Positions 29,030 through 38,407 of a DNA stretch of 64,000 nt are shown here, in pieces. Position 1 is the first letter of the stretch. The number at the start of each line of letters is the position of its first letter. Origin of the DNA: Streptomyces sp. NBC_00510 (GTDB lineage: Bacteria > Actinomycetota > Actinomycetes > Streptomycetales > Streptomycetaceae); contig CP107851.1 in the NCBI GenBank assembly GCA_036013505.1, positions 2,170,001 through 2,234,000 of the forward strand, written 5' to 3'. The translations under genes were made by a program, and so were the position numbers. The notes below the pieces were generated by a model. That model did no database searches. It was given only the letters and a program-made list of their open reading frames with translations, and was not told the origin of the DNA.

Positions 29030-29052
29030 GTTAACTTCATGGGAGGAGACTC

Positions 29053-32043
29053 GTGGTCACGAGCGCGAGCCTTCGACGACGACGCCGAATCGTCGCGGCG
29101 TCGGCAATCACCGTTTTCGCCACCATATTCAGCAGCTTGGGGAACATCGGGCCGGCCGCGGCACAGACCGGCGCTCCGCTGCCGGACCTGAAGCTGGGCC
29201 AGTACGACCACTCCCGAGCGGCCCTCACGGGCGGTGGCGCCCTGCACACCGCCGCGCAGCCCGACACCATCAAGGGGCAGTACGTCGTGCGGCTGCGGGA
29301 AGCGCCCGTCACTTCGTACACGGGCGGCGTCAAGGGACTCGCGGCGACGAGACCGGTGGCCGGGCAGGAGCTCCAGCCTCATTCGGCCGCGGCCGAGAAG
29401 TACCGCAAGCACCTGGGCGACGCGCAGCGTGACGTGCTCGGCGACTTCGGCGTACGGGCGCAGCGGACCTACACCACCGCCTTCAACGGCTTCGCCGCCA
29501 AGCTGACCGGCGCGCAGGCCGGCAAGCTGTCCAAGGACCCGCGCGTCGCGGCGGTCACCCCGGCCCGTCTCGTGAAGGCCGACGCGGCGACGACCGGGAC
29601 TACGCAGGCGGCGCAGCCCCCGGCACAGGCGCCGGCGCGGACGGCGGCGCGGACGGCGGCGCAGACCAAACCGGCCCATGGCTCCGATGTGGTCATTGGC
29701 GTGATCGACACCGGCATCTGGCCGGAGAGCGCCTCCTTCGCCGCCACCATGCCGCGGCCCGCGGGCTGGCACGGCACCTGCCAGACCGGTGAGGGCTTCC
29801 CCGCCGGCGCCTGCAACGGCAAGATCGTCGGCGCCCGATACTTCGCCGACGGGTGGCTCAGCGCCTACGGCTCGCTCCCCGACGGGGAGACCCTCTCGCC
29901 TCGCGACATGAACGGGCACGGCACCCACACCGCCTCGACCGCGGCGGGTCTTCCCGTCAAGCACGCGATGGTCCTCGGGCATGACTACGGCGCGATCTCG
30001 GGAGTGGCGCCCGACGCGCGCATCGCCGTGTACAAGGCCCTTTGGGGCGGCTCGGGCACGGACGCCGACATCATCGCGGCGATCGACGCGGCGGTGGCCG
30101 ACGGCGTCCAGGTCATCAACTACTCGATCGGCAACTCGATGGGCGACTACCAGCCCAACAGCCCGATCGGGGACGCCTTCCTCAACGCCTACCTCGCCGG
30201 CGTCTTCGTCGCCGCGGCGGCCGGCAACGACGGCATGTCCGGAATGGTCAGCAACGCCGAACCATGGGTGACCACGGTGGGCGCGACGGTGGAGCGTTCC
30301 CACGAGGCGACCGTGCGGCTCGGCGACGGCACCCGCATCGTCGGCACGTCGATGGACCAGCTGCCGTCCCGTCGCAGCACCCCCATCGTCTTCGCCGACC
30401 AGGCCGGATCGCTCGACGACGGCGCGCAGTACTGCTGGTCCGGAAGTCTCGACCCCGCCAAGGTCAAGGGCAAGATCGTGGCCTGCGACTTCATCGACCC
30501 CGTCGACGCGGTGGCGACGGTCAAGGCCGCCGGCGGTGTCGGCGTGGTGCTGTTCCAGTCGACCGGCAACACGCGGCTCAACGTGATCTACGACTTCCCG
30601 ACCGTCTACCTGTGGAGCGCCGAACAGGCAGGCAAGCTCTTCAACTACCTGTGGGCGCACCGGACTGACGGGACCGCGTCGCTGGTCGAAGGCGGGGATG
30701 GCAGCAGCCTCGTGGGACTGCCTAGCGTGGCCGGCCTCTCGTCGTACGGCCCCGACCAGGTCCACACCGGTCTGCAGAAGCCCGACCTCGTCGCGGACGG
30801 CATCGACGTGGTGGCGGCGGTCTCGCCGATGGACGGCGGGCGTCTCTTCGACGCGTACTCGGGTACCTCCATGGCGGCCCCGCACGTGGCCGGCATGGCC
30901 GCGCTGCTGCGCGCCCGGCACCCGAAGTGGTCGCCCGGCGCGACCGCCTCGGCGCTGCGCACCACCGCGAGCGACACCCAGGGCACGGCCAGCCCGCTGC
31001 AGCAGGGCTCCGGCATGCCCCGTACCTCGTCCGCCGACGACCCGGGCCTGGTGATCGAGCCTTCCGCAGCCGAACTGACCGCCTTCGCTTCTGCGGCGAC
31101 TCCGGACGGCAAGGAGATCAACCTGCCCTCGATCGCGCTGCGCGAGTACGACGGGACGAAGCCGGTGCGCCTCACGCGACGCCTGACCAACGTCGGCACG
31201 CGGACCGAGACGTACACGGCGCGCGTCGAGGGACTGGCCGGTATGAAGGTGACGGTCAGCCCTCGGACGATCTCGGTGAAGCCCGGTGCCACCGCCACGG
31301 TGACCATCACGCTGGCGCGCGGCACCGCGACCTGGGACCGCTACACCACCGGTTCACTGGTGTTCACGAGCGCCAAGCACCGGGTGCGGCTGACCGTCGC
31401 CGGCCGGCCGTGGGGCTTCACGCCGCGGCCGTACGACGACACGGGAATCGAGTTCGGCCGCACCGGCGGGCAGGGCCAAGGCTTCCTGGAGCCCGGCTTC
31501 ACCGGCCCGCTGGCCGGCCGCACCACCGGGTACACCCCCGTGACCTGGACCGACAAGAAGCTCACGACCTCCGTCAGCGGCGGCGTCTTCTCCCCCGGCG
31601 GGGTGGGTACCCAAGGCACGAAGATCACCGTGCCGCGCGGCGCGGCCGGACTCGTCGTGCAGACGGCCTCGGACGACCCCAACACCAATCTCGACCTCTA
31701 CCTCTACAAGGACGGCAAACTCGTCGATCGGAGCTGGGCGTCGTGGCACAGCAACGAGCGCAGCGTCCGGTTCTTCCCCGAACCCGGCGTCTACACCGCT
31801 TACGTGCACGCCCAGACGGCCACGTCGCCCGACGTTCCCTACCGGCTCGGGGTGACCGTCATCCCTGAGAAGGCCGACCGGCGCAACGCCACCTTGACCA
31901 CACCGTCCGCGGTGCAGCGGGGTGGGAACGCGCAGGTGACACTGAACCCGGTAGGCCCGCAGCCCGACGTCGAGCAGTGGGCGTACACCGAGTTCCGCAC
32001 CGGCCGAACCGTCGTACCCGGTCTGCTGATCAGTTCCCGCTGA
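29053..32043 (+). CDS. Secreted subtilisin-like serine peptidase (S8) with PA and fibronectin-like domains
   Basis: 996-aa exported protease. A signal peptide (residues 1-37, Arg-rich then hydrophobic) precedes an I9-type propeptide (about 70-180: GQYVVRLREAPVTSYTGG). The catalytic domain contains D219 (GVIDTGIWPES), H289 (GHGTHTASTAAG) and S606 (SGTSMAAPHVAGM). The wide gap between His and Ser holds a PA-type insert, as in plant-like subtilases. The C-terminus has an fn3-like domain (VRLTRRLTNVGTRTETYTA) and a further beta-rich region. The start GTG 29053 follows GGGAGGAG. It is probably a nutritional or developmental extracellular protease; it has its own leader with an inverted repeat. Confidence 0.92.
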   Translation: MVTSASLRRRRRIVAASAITVFATIFSSLGNIGPAAAQTGAPLPDLKLGQYDHSRAALTGGGALHTAAQPDTIKGQYVVRLREAPVTSYTGGVKGLAATRPVAGQELQPHSAAAEKYRKHLGDAQRDVLGDFGVRAQRTYTTAFNGFAAKLTGAQAGKLSKDPRVAAVTPARLVKADAATTGTTQAAQPPAQAPARTAARTAAQTKPAHGSDVVIGVIDTGIWPESASFAATMPRPAGWHGTCQTGEGFPAGACNGKIVGARYFADGWLSAYGSLPDGETLSPRDMNGHGTHTASTAAGLPVKHAMVLGHDYGAISGVAPDARIAVYKALWGGSGTDADIIAAIDAAVADGVQVINYSIGNSMGDYQPNSPIGDAFLNAYLAGVFVAAAAGNDGMSGMVSNAEPWVTTVGATVERSHEATVRLGDGTRIVGTSMDQLPSRRSTPIVFADQAGSLDDGAQYCWSGSLDPAKVKGKIVACDFIDPVDAVATVKAAGGVGVVLFQSTGNTRLNVIYDFPTVYLWSAEQAGKLFNYLWAHRTDGTASLVEGGDGSSLVGLPSVAGLSSYGPDQVHTGLQKPDLVADGIDVVAAVSPMDGGRLFDAYSGTSMAAPHVAGMAALLRARHPKWSPGATASALRTTASDTQGTASPLQQGSGMPRTSSADDPGLVIEPSAAELTAFASAATPDGKEINLPSIALREYDGTKPVRLTRRLTNVGTRTETYTARVEGLAGMKVTVSPRTISVKPGATATVTITLARGTATWDRYTTGSLVFTSAKHRVRLTVAGRPWGFTPRPYDDTGIEFGRTGGQGQGFLEPGFTGPLAGRTTGYTPVTWTDKKLTTSVSGGVFSPGGVGTQGTKITVPRGAAGLVVQTASDDPNTNLDLYLYKDGKLVDRSWASWHSNERSVRFFPEPGVYTAYVHAQTATSPDVPYRLGVTVIPEKADRRNATLTTPSAVQRGGNAQVTLNPVGPQPDVEQWAYTEFRTGRTVVPGLLISSR

Positions 32044-32077
32044 CCGCAGACCGATGTGCTGACCATATTCATGCCGA

Positions 32078-32117
32078 GCCGGGGGCAGGCCTTCCCGAAG
32101 GAAGGCCGGCCCCCGGC
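32078..32117. terminator. Bidirectional terminator hairpin between convergent genes
   Basis: Two-part stem: arms 32078-32086/32109-32117 (9 bp) and 32088-32095/32100-32107 (8 bp), separated by one A/G mismatch, with a CGAA loop at 32096-32099. It sits between the convergent subtilase and universal stress protein genes. Confidence 0.8.
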
Positions 32118-32152
32118 CAGGCGGTCCGCGCAGAGGGTCCCGAGGGCTGCCG

Positions 32153-32677
32153 TCAGGGGACGACGATGACCGGCCGCTGGGCGCTGCGCGCCAGCCGGTC
32201 GGAGATCGAGCGGAAGAGCCGGATGCCGGCCCCGCGCCTGCGGCCGACGATGATGGCGTTCGCCCGGTACTTGCGGCCGGCATTCTCCAGCTCCTGTGCG
32301 ACGGCGCCCCTGCGGTGGATGAGCGTCCACGGCAGCCCCGACAGATGGTCCTCGCAGGCGAGCTGCCCCAGCAGCGTGTGCGTGCCGCCGCCGTGCGGCC
32401 CGCACCCGCCGCCCGGGTTCTCGTAGCCGAGCAGCGACGCGACGGGGTTCTCCTTCGCGACGTGGACGATGAGGAGCGCCGCGCCGGTGCGCCGCGCCAT
32501 TCCGGCCGCGTACGACAGCGCCCGCCTGCTGGGGGCGGACCCGCTGTACCCGACGAGCACCCCGTACTTGTCGACGCTCATGGGACCGGCGCTCGTCGCG
32601 GGAGCCGGTTCCCCGGCGGTGGACGACCGCGCCAGGGGATCGTCGCCGACAGGTTCGGGAACGCCATGGCCTGCCAT
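32153..32677 (-). CDS. Universal stress protein (UspA domain)
   Basis: 174-aa single-domain Usp. A 32-residue low-complexity N-terminus precedes VDKYGVLVGYSGSAPSRRALSYA, the first strand of the Usp fold. The C-terminal ATP-binding region normally reads GxxGx9GS; here it reads GRRRGAGIRLFRSISDRLA, a variant loop, so nucleotide binding is uncertain. The end QRPVIVVP is typical. I chose ATG 32677 because GAAAGG lies just upstream; a shorter start at MSVDKYG is possible. It diverges from the LtrA-like gene. Confidence 0.87.
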   Translation of the reverse strand: MAGHGVPEPVGDDPLARSSTAGEPAPATSAGPMSVDKYGVLVGYSGSAPSRRALSYAAGMARRTGAALLIVHVAKENPVASLLGYENPGGGCGPHGGGTHTLLGQLACEDHLSGLPWTLIHRRGAVAQELENAGRKYRANAIIVGRRRGAGIRLFRSISDRLARSAQRPVIVVP

Positions 32678-32981
32678 GAGAAACCTTTCGGGGGTGAACG
32701 GGAGACGGCCTCGGGAACCGGAGGCGGTCACACGAGGACGACCGGGCATCCACTGCTACCGACCGGCGCCGCCCGCGAAGTGTGACAACCCCGGCACCGC
32801 GGGACGGGACGGCGCGCCCGGCGACGCCCCGTTCCCCGGGGTGTGTCACACGCGCGCAGGACGTCCGGTCTCAGTGGAGGAAGCAGAGCCCTGTCCCCGG
32901 AAATGTGAGGAAGCGTGCCGTGAGCGAGGAAGCGGTTCCCCGACGGCGCGGCGCGGCGTGCGCCGCGGGGACGGGAGCGGC
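32678..32981. other. 304-bp divergent promoter region
   Basis: This lies between the leftward usp gene and the rightward ltrA-like gene. A long-spaced, nearly perfect inverted repeat is present: GTGTGACAACCCCGG at 32780-32794 against the reverse complement of 32836-32851 (one extra base). No ORF here looks coding. Confidence 0.5.
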
Positions 32982-34166
32982 GTGAGCGCGCCGCAGACCG
33001 CCGCCACGGCATGGCGGCGGCGGATGGTCGCCCGCGTCGCCGACGAGAAGCACCGCACCGCCACCGCGCTGGAGCTCTTCTTCGACCTCTGCTTCGTCGT
33101 GGCCGTCGCCCAGACGTCCGCCGCGTTCGAGGAGGAACTGGCCGCAGGGCACGTCGGGCGCGGTGTCCTCGGCTACGCGCTGGTGTTCTTCGCGATCTGG
33201 TGGGCGTGGATGAACTTCACCTGGTTCGCCTCCGCCTACGACACGGACGACATCCCGTACCGCCTGCTCACCGTCGTGCAGATCAGCGGCGCCCTCGTCA
33301 TGTCCGCGGGCACGGCGGCCGCACTGCAGCACGGCGACTACACCGTCATCACCTGGGGCTACGTCGTCATGCGGCTCGCCATGGTCAGCCAGTGGCTGCG
33401 GGCCGCCGGCTCCGACCCCGAACGGCGCCGGTGCTGTCTGCGGTACGCCGCCGGGATCCTGGTGGTGCAGACCGGCTGGCTGGCGCACCTCGTGGTGCCG
33501 GGCGACATCCGCCTCCCGGCGCACGCCGTCCTCGCCCTGGCCGAACTCGCCGTCCCCGTGTGGGCCGAGCGGACGGCCCACACCACCTGGCATCCGCGCC
33601 ACATCGCCGAGCGCTTCGGCCTGTTCACCCTCATCGTGCTGGGCGAGTCCATCACGGCCGCCGCCGGGGCGGTGCGTACCGCCCTCGACACCGACGCCAC
33701 GTTCGGCGACATCGCCACGCTCGTGCTGGGCGGCACCCTCACCGTCTGCGCCCTGTGGTGGCTGTACTTCGCGCAGAACGCGTCCCGCCGCCTCAACAGC
33801 TTCACCACGGCCACGTTGTGGGGCTACGGCCACTACGCGGTCTTCGCCTGCGCCGCTGCGGTGGGTGCCGGACTCGCCGTCAACGTCGCCCGGGCGGCCG
33901 GGCACGGCCATCTGAGCGCCCATGGCGCGGCAGCCGCCTACACGGTGCCCGTCGCCGGGTTCGTCCTGTCCGTGTGGCTCCTGCACCGCCGGACCGCCGG
34001 GCACCCCACCGCGCCCGACGTGGTGCACGCGCTCGCCGTGGCGGCGATCCTCGCCGCCACGTTCACCCCGGCACCGGTCCTCGTGACGGGCGTCGCGGCC
34101 GCGCTCCTGGTCGCCGCGACCTGCGTCCCGGTCGGGCGCGTCAGCCCGCGGGCAGCGGCGCACTGA
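32982..34166 (+). CDS. Low temperature requirement protein A (LtrA)-like membrane protein
   Basis: 394-aa polytopic membrane protein of the LtrA family with about ten helices. The family start pattern HRTATALELFFDLCFVVAVAQ is clear, as are WWAWMNFTWFASAYDTDD and LFTLIVLGESITAAAGAV. The biochemical function of the family is unknown; the name comes from cold growth in Listeria. The start is GTG 32982 (VSAPQTAATAWRRR) with GGGAGCGG upstream. It is followed 50 bp later by a small lipoprotein gene on the same strand. Confidence 0.88.
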   Translation: MSAPQTAATAWRRRMVARVADEKHRTATALELFFDLCFVVAVAQTSAAFEEELAAGHVGRGVLGYALVFFAIWWAWMNFTWFASAYDTDDIPYRLLTVVQISGALVMSAGTAAALQHGDYTVITWGYVVMRLAMVSQWLRAAGSDPERRRCCLRYAAGILVVQTGWLAHLVVPGDIRLPAHAVLALAELAVPVWAERTAHTTWHPRHIAERFGLFTLIVLGESITAAAGAVRTALDTDATFGDIATLVLGGTLTVCALWWLYFAQNASRRLNSFTTATLWGYGHYAVFACAAAVGAGLAVNVARAAGHGHLSAHGAAAAYTVPVAGFVLSVWLLHRRTAGHPTAPDVVHALAVAAILAATFTPAPVLVTGVAAALLVAATCVPVGRVSPRAAAH

Positions 34167-34215
34167 ACGGGCGGCGCCGACGGAACCCGCCCCGCGGCAA
34201 CCGCGTCCAACCGCC

Positions 34216-34623
34216 ATGACCACCAGGCACTTCGCACGCACCGCCGCCCTCGCGGCCGCTGCCGCCGCCCTCGCCGCCGCGCTCGCGGGCTGCGCGGACC
34301 GGGACGCCCCCCGCGTGGCGCTCCCCACCGCCCCGGCCCCGTCCGTCCGGTTCCCGACCGCCCCGGCCCCGACCTCCATCCCCTACGAGCTGTACACCCA
34401 CTGCGGGATCGACGAGGCCCTGATCGGCTCGACGTACTTCGAGGCGGTGACCCCGCTCTCCGGCGGCGCCGCCAACCCCCCGCCGGACTGGGACAACCCC
34501 ACGCAGCAGGGCACGATGACGCTGCTGTCACCGACGTCGGCGGTCTTCACCGACTCCGCGGGCCACGAGGTGCGCTTCCGCGCAAGGGTGGGGGCGGACG
34601 ACTTCAAGCGCGTGTGCCAGTAG
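34216..34623 (+). CDS. Small putative lipoprotein
   Basis: 135-aa exported protein. The Ala-rich signal peptide ends in lipobox ALAGC, so Cys31 should be lipidated. A Pro/Ala linker follows, then a compact domain beginning PYELYTHCGIDEALIGSTYFEAVTPL and ending with a Cys. The two Cys of the domain (in YTHCGI and at the C-terminus, CQ) may form a disulfide. The pattern CGIDEA...YWEA occurs in small actinobacterial secreted proteins of unknown function. No function is assigned. Confidence 0.8.
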   Translation: MTTRHFARTAALAAAAAALAAALAGCADRDAPRVALPTAPAPSVRFPTAPAPTSIPYELYTHCGIDEALIGSTYFEAVTPLSGGAANPPPDWDNPTQQGTMTLLSPTSAVFTDSAGHEVRFRARVGADDFKRVCQ

Positions 34624-34664
34624 TGGCCGTCATCGCACGGCCCAGGTCGCGAAGTGGGTCGGGC

Positions 34665-34994
34665 TCAGCAGTAGGAGTTCCAGCCGGACCGGTAGCCGTC
34701 GCGGTAGCCGCGGCGGTATTCGGAGTTCCAGCTCTGCGGGCGGTAGGAGTCCCATTGGTTCCGGCAGCGGGGGCGTGAGCGGGCGTCGTAGCGTCCGTCG
34801 TCCCGGCCGTCGCGGTAACCGCGCCAGTACCGGTCGCCCGCCAGTGGGGCGAGGGTGCCCGCGGCCTGCGTCTGGACCGTGCCCGCCGTGACATGGCCGG
34901 CGGTCGCGGCCTGCGCGGGCGCCGCCGGCAGGACCGCCAGGGCTCCCACGGCTACCGGGCCTGCGAGCAGTGCGAGAAATCGCTGTGCGCGCAT
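34665..34994 (-). CDS. Small secreted Arg/Tyr/Asp-rich protein
   Basis: 109-aa exported protein with a signal peptide ending APAQA (about residue 29). The mature part has two related segments, RGYRDGRDDGRYDAR and RGYRDGYRSGW, and ends in Cys. The RGYxDG pattern is a low-complexity repeat seen in other small Streptomyces secreted proteins. I cannot assign a function. It converges on the lipoprotein gene with a 41-bp gap. Confidence 0.75.
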   Translation of the reverse strand: MRAQRFLALLAGPVAVGALAVLPAAPAQAATAGHVTAGTVQTQAAGTLAPLAGDRYWRGYRDGRDDGRYDARSRPRCRNQWDSYRPQSWNSEYRRGYRDGYRSGWNSYC

Positions 34995-35278
34995 GGCTGT
35001 TTCCCCTCTCGGAAGCGTACGGGGGTGGTGCCTCGTCCCTGGTCAGGCTCAAATCCACAATTTTAGGTGTGCCATTGGGGAGCGGCGGGGCACCGGCTCG
35101 AAGGGCGGGTCTCGCCCACAGACGACCGTATCGAGCCGGGTTCACCATGTCCACTTATGGAGTAATCTGCCCCAATTATTCCTGCACGCACACCCTCCGT
35201 GCCCCCTCCGTCACCTTTGGCGCTCCCGATAGGGTCGGCCCCCTGCCACCTGCCGGAATCCGGGGAAGGGACGCCGTC

Positions 35279-36388
35279 TTGAGCGCAGCGACCGAGGGCC
35301 AGGACAACAAAGCCGACCGCGGACGCACCACCTCGCGCGTGCGCGGCATGCTCATCGGGCTGGCCGTCGGCGAGACCACGGGGGCGGCACGCGGCACGCT
35401 GCCCGCCACGGGCCCGCTGCGCGCCGGCGTCTGCACGCAGTTGGCCTGCTTCACCGTCGAGGGCTCCATCCGCGCCCTGGTCCGCGGGAGCCACAAGGGC
35501 ATCTGCCATCCCCCGTCCGTGCTGTGGCACGCGTACTGCCGCTGGGCCGCGATCCAGGGCATCGACCGCGACCGGCTGACCGAGCACTGGGGCAAGGGGG
35601 CGGGCGCGAGCTGGCCCTCCGGCTGGCTGGCCGAAATCCCCGCGCTGGCCGAGCGGCGCGGTGCGGCGCCGGCGACCGTCAAGGCACTGTCCCGGCCGGA
35701 GCAGGGCACCGTCGACAAGCCCACGACGACCAGCCGCGGCTGGCACGCGCTCGGCCGCACCCTGCCCATCGCCGCCCTCGGCGAGCCGGCGGCGGTCAAG
35801 AGCTGGGACGCGCACGCCCGCAACGTCGCCGCCCTCACCCATGGGGACCCCGCCGCGCAGGCCGCCACCTCCCAGGCGACCGTCCTGGCCCGGCACGTCC
35901 TGGCCGGGGAAGAGATACGAGGCGCCCTCGAGGCCGGCCTGACGGCGCTGCGGCCCTCCGAGCGGGTCGCGGTCGTCACCGACGAGGAACACGCCGGTCT
36001 GCGCGCCGTGTTGGAGGAGGCCGTCGCGCATTCCGCCGACCCGGCCCGCCTCGCCCGGCTCGCCCCCGACGCCACCGCGCCCTCGGCGCTCCTGGGCGGC
36101 CTCTACGCCGCCGCGTCCTTCCCGGACCGCGCGGACCTCGTCGCGGCGCTGCGCTTCGCGGCCGCCGCGCCGGACGGCGAGTCCGTCGCCACCGTGACCG
36201 GCGCCTTCCTCGGCGCGGCCCACGGCTTCGAGGCCTTCCCCGTGGACGTGGTGAGCCGCCACGAACTGGTGTGGGTCGTCGACACCCTGGCCCGCGACCT
36301 CGTCGCCGAGAACCTCGACGGCCCGAGCGGCAGCGAGTACGTACCGGGCTGGGACCCCCACTGGCGGGACCGCTATCCGGGCTGGTGA
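35279..36388 (+). CDS. ADP-ribosylglycohydrolase-like protein with degenerate metal-binding motifs
   Basis: 369-aa all-helical protein of the ADP-ribosylglycohydrolase (DraG) family. Family spacing is retained, but expected Asp ligands are missing: GETTG (31-35) replaces GDALG, VCTQLACFTVEG (51-62) replaces the usual DDTQ segment, and GESVA (300-304) replaces GDSDS. It may be an inactive or binding-only homologue, which is inferred from my recollection of family motifs. The start is TTG 35279 with GGGGAAGGGA 8 nt upstream; a TAGGGT-like -10 lies at about 35230. The end overlaps the convergent next gene by 16 bp. Confidence 0.85.
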   Translation: MSAATEGQDNKADRGRTTSRVRGMLIGLAVGETTGAARGTLPATGPLRAGVCTQLACFTVEGSIRALVRGSHKGICHPPSVLWHAYCRWAAIQGIDRDRLTEHWGKGAGASWPSGWLAEIPALAERRGAAPATVKALSRPEQGTVDKPTTTSRGWHALGRTLPIAALGEPAAVKSWDAHARNVAALTHGDPAAQAATSQATVLARHVLAGEEIRGALEAGLTALRPSERVAVVTDEEHAGLRAVLEEAVAHSADPARLARLAPDATAPSALLGGLYAAASFPDRADLVAALRFAAAAPDGESVATVTGAFLGAAHGFEAFPVDVVSRHELVWVVDTLARDLVAENLDGPSGSEYVPGWDPHWRDRYPGW

Positions 36389-37242
36389 CAGGGCCGCAGG
36401 CTTTCGTCCCAGGGAAGCGGCTCCGGCCGCCGGTACCACCACCAGCCCCGCCCGCCCGTGTCGTCGCCGCCGGTGATCTCCCGGGCGAGGAGGTGTTCCG
36501 GGTCTTCGACGGTGTACGCCACGAACAGCCGGTCCAGCTCGGCCAGCGCGTTCCGGAGCGGTTCCGCGGCCTCTGACGGCAGCGCGGCTGCCGCTTCCGC
36601 GAGTTCATCGCGGGCCTCAAGGCGCCAGCCGTAGAGATCGGACGGGCACCATCCCGCGGGCCGCCACCCGTCGGCCATCATCCGGACGAGCATCTCCCAC
36701 GCCGCCAGGCGGTCGCCCGGACGCTCCTCCCACTCCCCCGCCGGCCGGTCCCGGAAGGCGTCGGCGATGGGAGTGGCCATCTCCAGGTCCCAGACGGCTT
36801 CCGGGATGCGTATGACCCGCACGTGCGGCAGTCGGGCCACCGGCGCCTCCACCGCGGCCACGATGAATTCGCCCGGCTCGTCGGTGTCGCCCACCCTGGC
36901 CCGCGCCACGACTCCCTCCGGTGTCGCCACCCAGAAGGCACTGGGCCGGACGCCCTCCGCCGCGAACAGGACCGGCGTGCGCAGCACTTCCGCGAGCTCG
37001 GCGGCGAGTTGGTGCTCGGCGGGCCGGTCCGCCGTCACGGCGGCCAGGACGTAGATGTCCAGCGACAGCGTCACGTCACCGAACGGCTCCCCGGTGGTGC
37101 ACGACACCAGCGCCTCCCAGTTGCGCTCGATCACGCCGTCGGCGGCGATGTCGACCTCGCTCGGCGGCACGCCGAAGACCCGCGCCAGGGCAGCGGCCAC
37201 CGCTTCGTCGGAGGGCCGGTCGACGAGGTGGAGGATGTACAT
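36373..37242 (-). CDS. Hypothetical protein
   Basis: 289-aa acidic cytoplasmic protein that I do not recognise. It begins MYILHLVDRPSDEAVAAALA, has no signal peptide or membrane helix, and ends in a Trp-rich stretch (GRGWWWYRRPEPLPW). The N-terminal half looks alpha/beta (DIYVLAAVTAD, PVLFAAEG); the rest is helical with regular Glu/Ala. Normal codon use and conserved-looking structure support a real gene. It may be co-transcribed with nothing: a strong hairpin lies between it and mscS downstream. Confidence 0.75.
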   Translation of the reverse strand: MYILHLVDRPSDEAVAAALARVFGVPPSEVDIAADGVIERNWEALVSCTTGEPFGDVTLSLDIYVLAAVTADRPAEHQLAAELAEVLRTPVLFAAEGVRPSAFWVATPEGVVARARVGDTDEPGEFIVAAVEAPVARLPHVRVIRIPEAVWDLEMATPIADAFRDRPAGEWEERPGDRLAAWEMLVRMMADGWRPAGWCPSDLYGWRLEARDELAEAAAALPSEAAEPLRNALAELDRLFVAYTVEDPEHLLAREITGGDDTGGRGWWWYRRPEPLPWDESLRPCHQPG

Positions 37243-37269
37243 CGGATCGTCCTGTCCCAGCGGGAGGAA

Positions 37270-37307
37270 GTCCGCCGGGCACGCACCGAAGTGCGTGCCC
37301 GGCGGAC
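37270..37307 (-). terminator. Perfect 17-bp hairpin downstream of mscS
   Basis: Arms 37270-37286 and 37291-37307 are perfectly complementary with a CGAA tetraloop, directly after the mscS stop on the minus strand. It should separate mscS transcription from the gene at 36373-37242. Confidence 0.85.
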
Positions 37308-37312
37308 GGCCG

Positions 37313-38407
37313 TCAGTTACCGGAGGTGTGGTCCGGCGCCGGGACCGTGCGCTGGTGCGGCAGCGTTATCGCGTCGGGCTGCTCCTGACGCAGCACCACG
37401 TTGCGCGTCGGGAAAGCGATCTCGATGCCCTCCTCCCGGTAGCGGCGGTGCAGGCGCTTGATGAACTCGTGCTTGATCCGGTACTGCTCCCCGTACTCCG
37501 ACGTCCGCAGGATCACCGAGAAGTCGATCCGCGACTCGCCGAAGGTGTGGAAGCGCACGACCGTCTCGTGCTCGGGGATGCCGCCCTCGACATGGGCCAT
37601 GACCTCGCCCGCGACCTCGATGGTCACCCGCTCCACGTGCTCGAGGTCGTTGCCGTAGCCCACGCCCGCCTGGACGATGAGCGACATCTGCTGCTCGGGC
37701 TGGTGGAAGTTGGTGGCGATCGCGCTCGCGAGCTTGGCGTTGGGGATGATCACCAGGTTGTCCGACAGCTGGCGCACCACGGTGTTGCGCCAGTTGATGT
37801 CGACGACGTAGCCCTCCTCGCCGCTGCTGAGGCGTATGTAGTCCCCGGGCTGCACGGTCTTGGACGCGAGGATGTGGACGCCCGCGAAGAGGTTGGCGAG
37901 GGTGTCCTGCAGGGCCAGGGCGACGGCGAGACCGCCGACGCCGAGGGCGGTGATCAGGGGCGTGACGGAGATGCCGAGGGTCTGCAGCAGGACCAAAAAG
38001 CCCATCCCCAGCACGACGACACGGGTGATGTTGACGAAGATCGTCGCGGAGGCCGCGACCCCGGACCGGGCCAGCGCCAGCGACCGTACCGTCTCGGCGA
38101 CCATGCGGCCCGCGGCGATCGTGGCCGTCAGGATCAGCACCGCCACGAGCACCTGGTTGACGGTCCGGTCGACGATGCGGGTCAGCGGCAGCGCCGCGGC
38201 GGCCACCCAGACGCCCGACGCCAGTGCGGCCCACGGCACGACGGTGCGCAGGGCGTCGACGACGATGTCGTCACCGCCCCACCTCGTCGACTTGGCCCGC
38301 TCGCCCAGCCACTTCAGGGCCAGCCGCAGCAGCAGCCCCGCCAGGGCGCCGGCGGCGATCGCGGCACCGGCGACGATCAGGTCGTGCAGCGTGAGGGCGC
38401 GGTTCAC
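37313..38407 (-). CDS. MscS-family mechanosensitive ion channel
   Basis: 364-aa membrane channel that opens under membrane tension. Four to five helices occupy residues 5-175; the pore helix contains LGVGGLAVALALQDTLANLFAGV, the signature of MscS TM3. The cytoplasmic beta domain follows (GDYIRLSSGEEGYVVDINWRNT) and ends with RYREEGIEIAFPTRNV. I chose GTG 38407 because GGGGAGG lies 6 nt upstream; a start 5 codons earlier would overlap that site. Confidence 0.92.
   Translation of the reverse strand: MNRALTLHDLIVAGAAIAAGALAGLLLRLALKWLGERAKSTRWGGDDIVVDALRTVVPWAALASGVWVAAAALPLTRIVDRTVNQVLVAVLILTATIAAGRMVAETVRSLALARSGVAASATIFVNITRVVVLGMGFLVLLQTLGISVTPLITALGVGGLAVALALQDTLANLFAGVHILASKTVQPGDYIRLSSGEEGYVVDINWRNTVVRQLSDNLVIIPNAKLASAIATNFHQPEQQMSLIVQAGVGYGNDLEHVERVTIEVAGEVMAHVEGGIPEHETVVRFHTFGESRIDFSVILRTSEYGEQYRIKHEFIKRLHRRYREEGIEIAFPTRNVVLRQEQPDAITLPHQRTVPAPDHTSGN

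Larger units (their letters stand above)
28632..29052. other. 421-bp intergenic region before the subtilase gene
   Basis: It holds the NHLM operon terminator hairpins near its left end and a palindrome at 29009-29029 near its right end. A tRNA T-arm-like stretch at 28844-28858 lacks the other arms. I see no gene. Confidence 0.55.
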
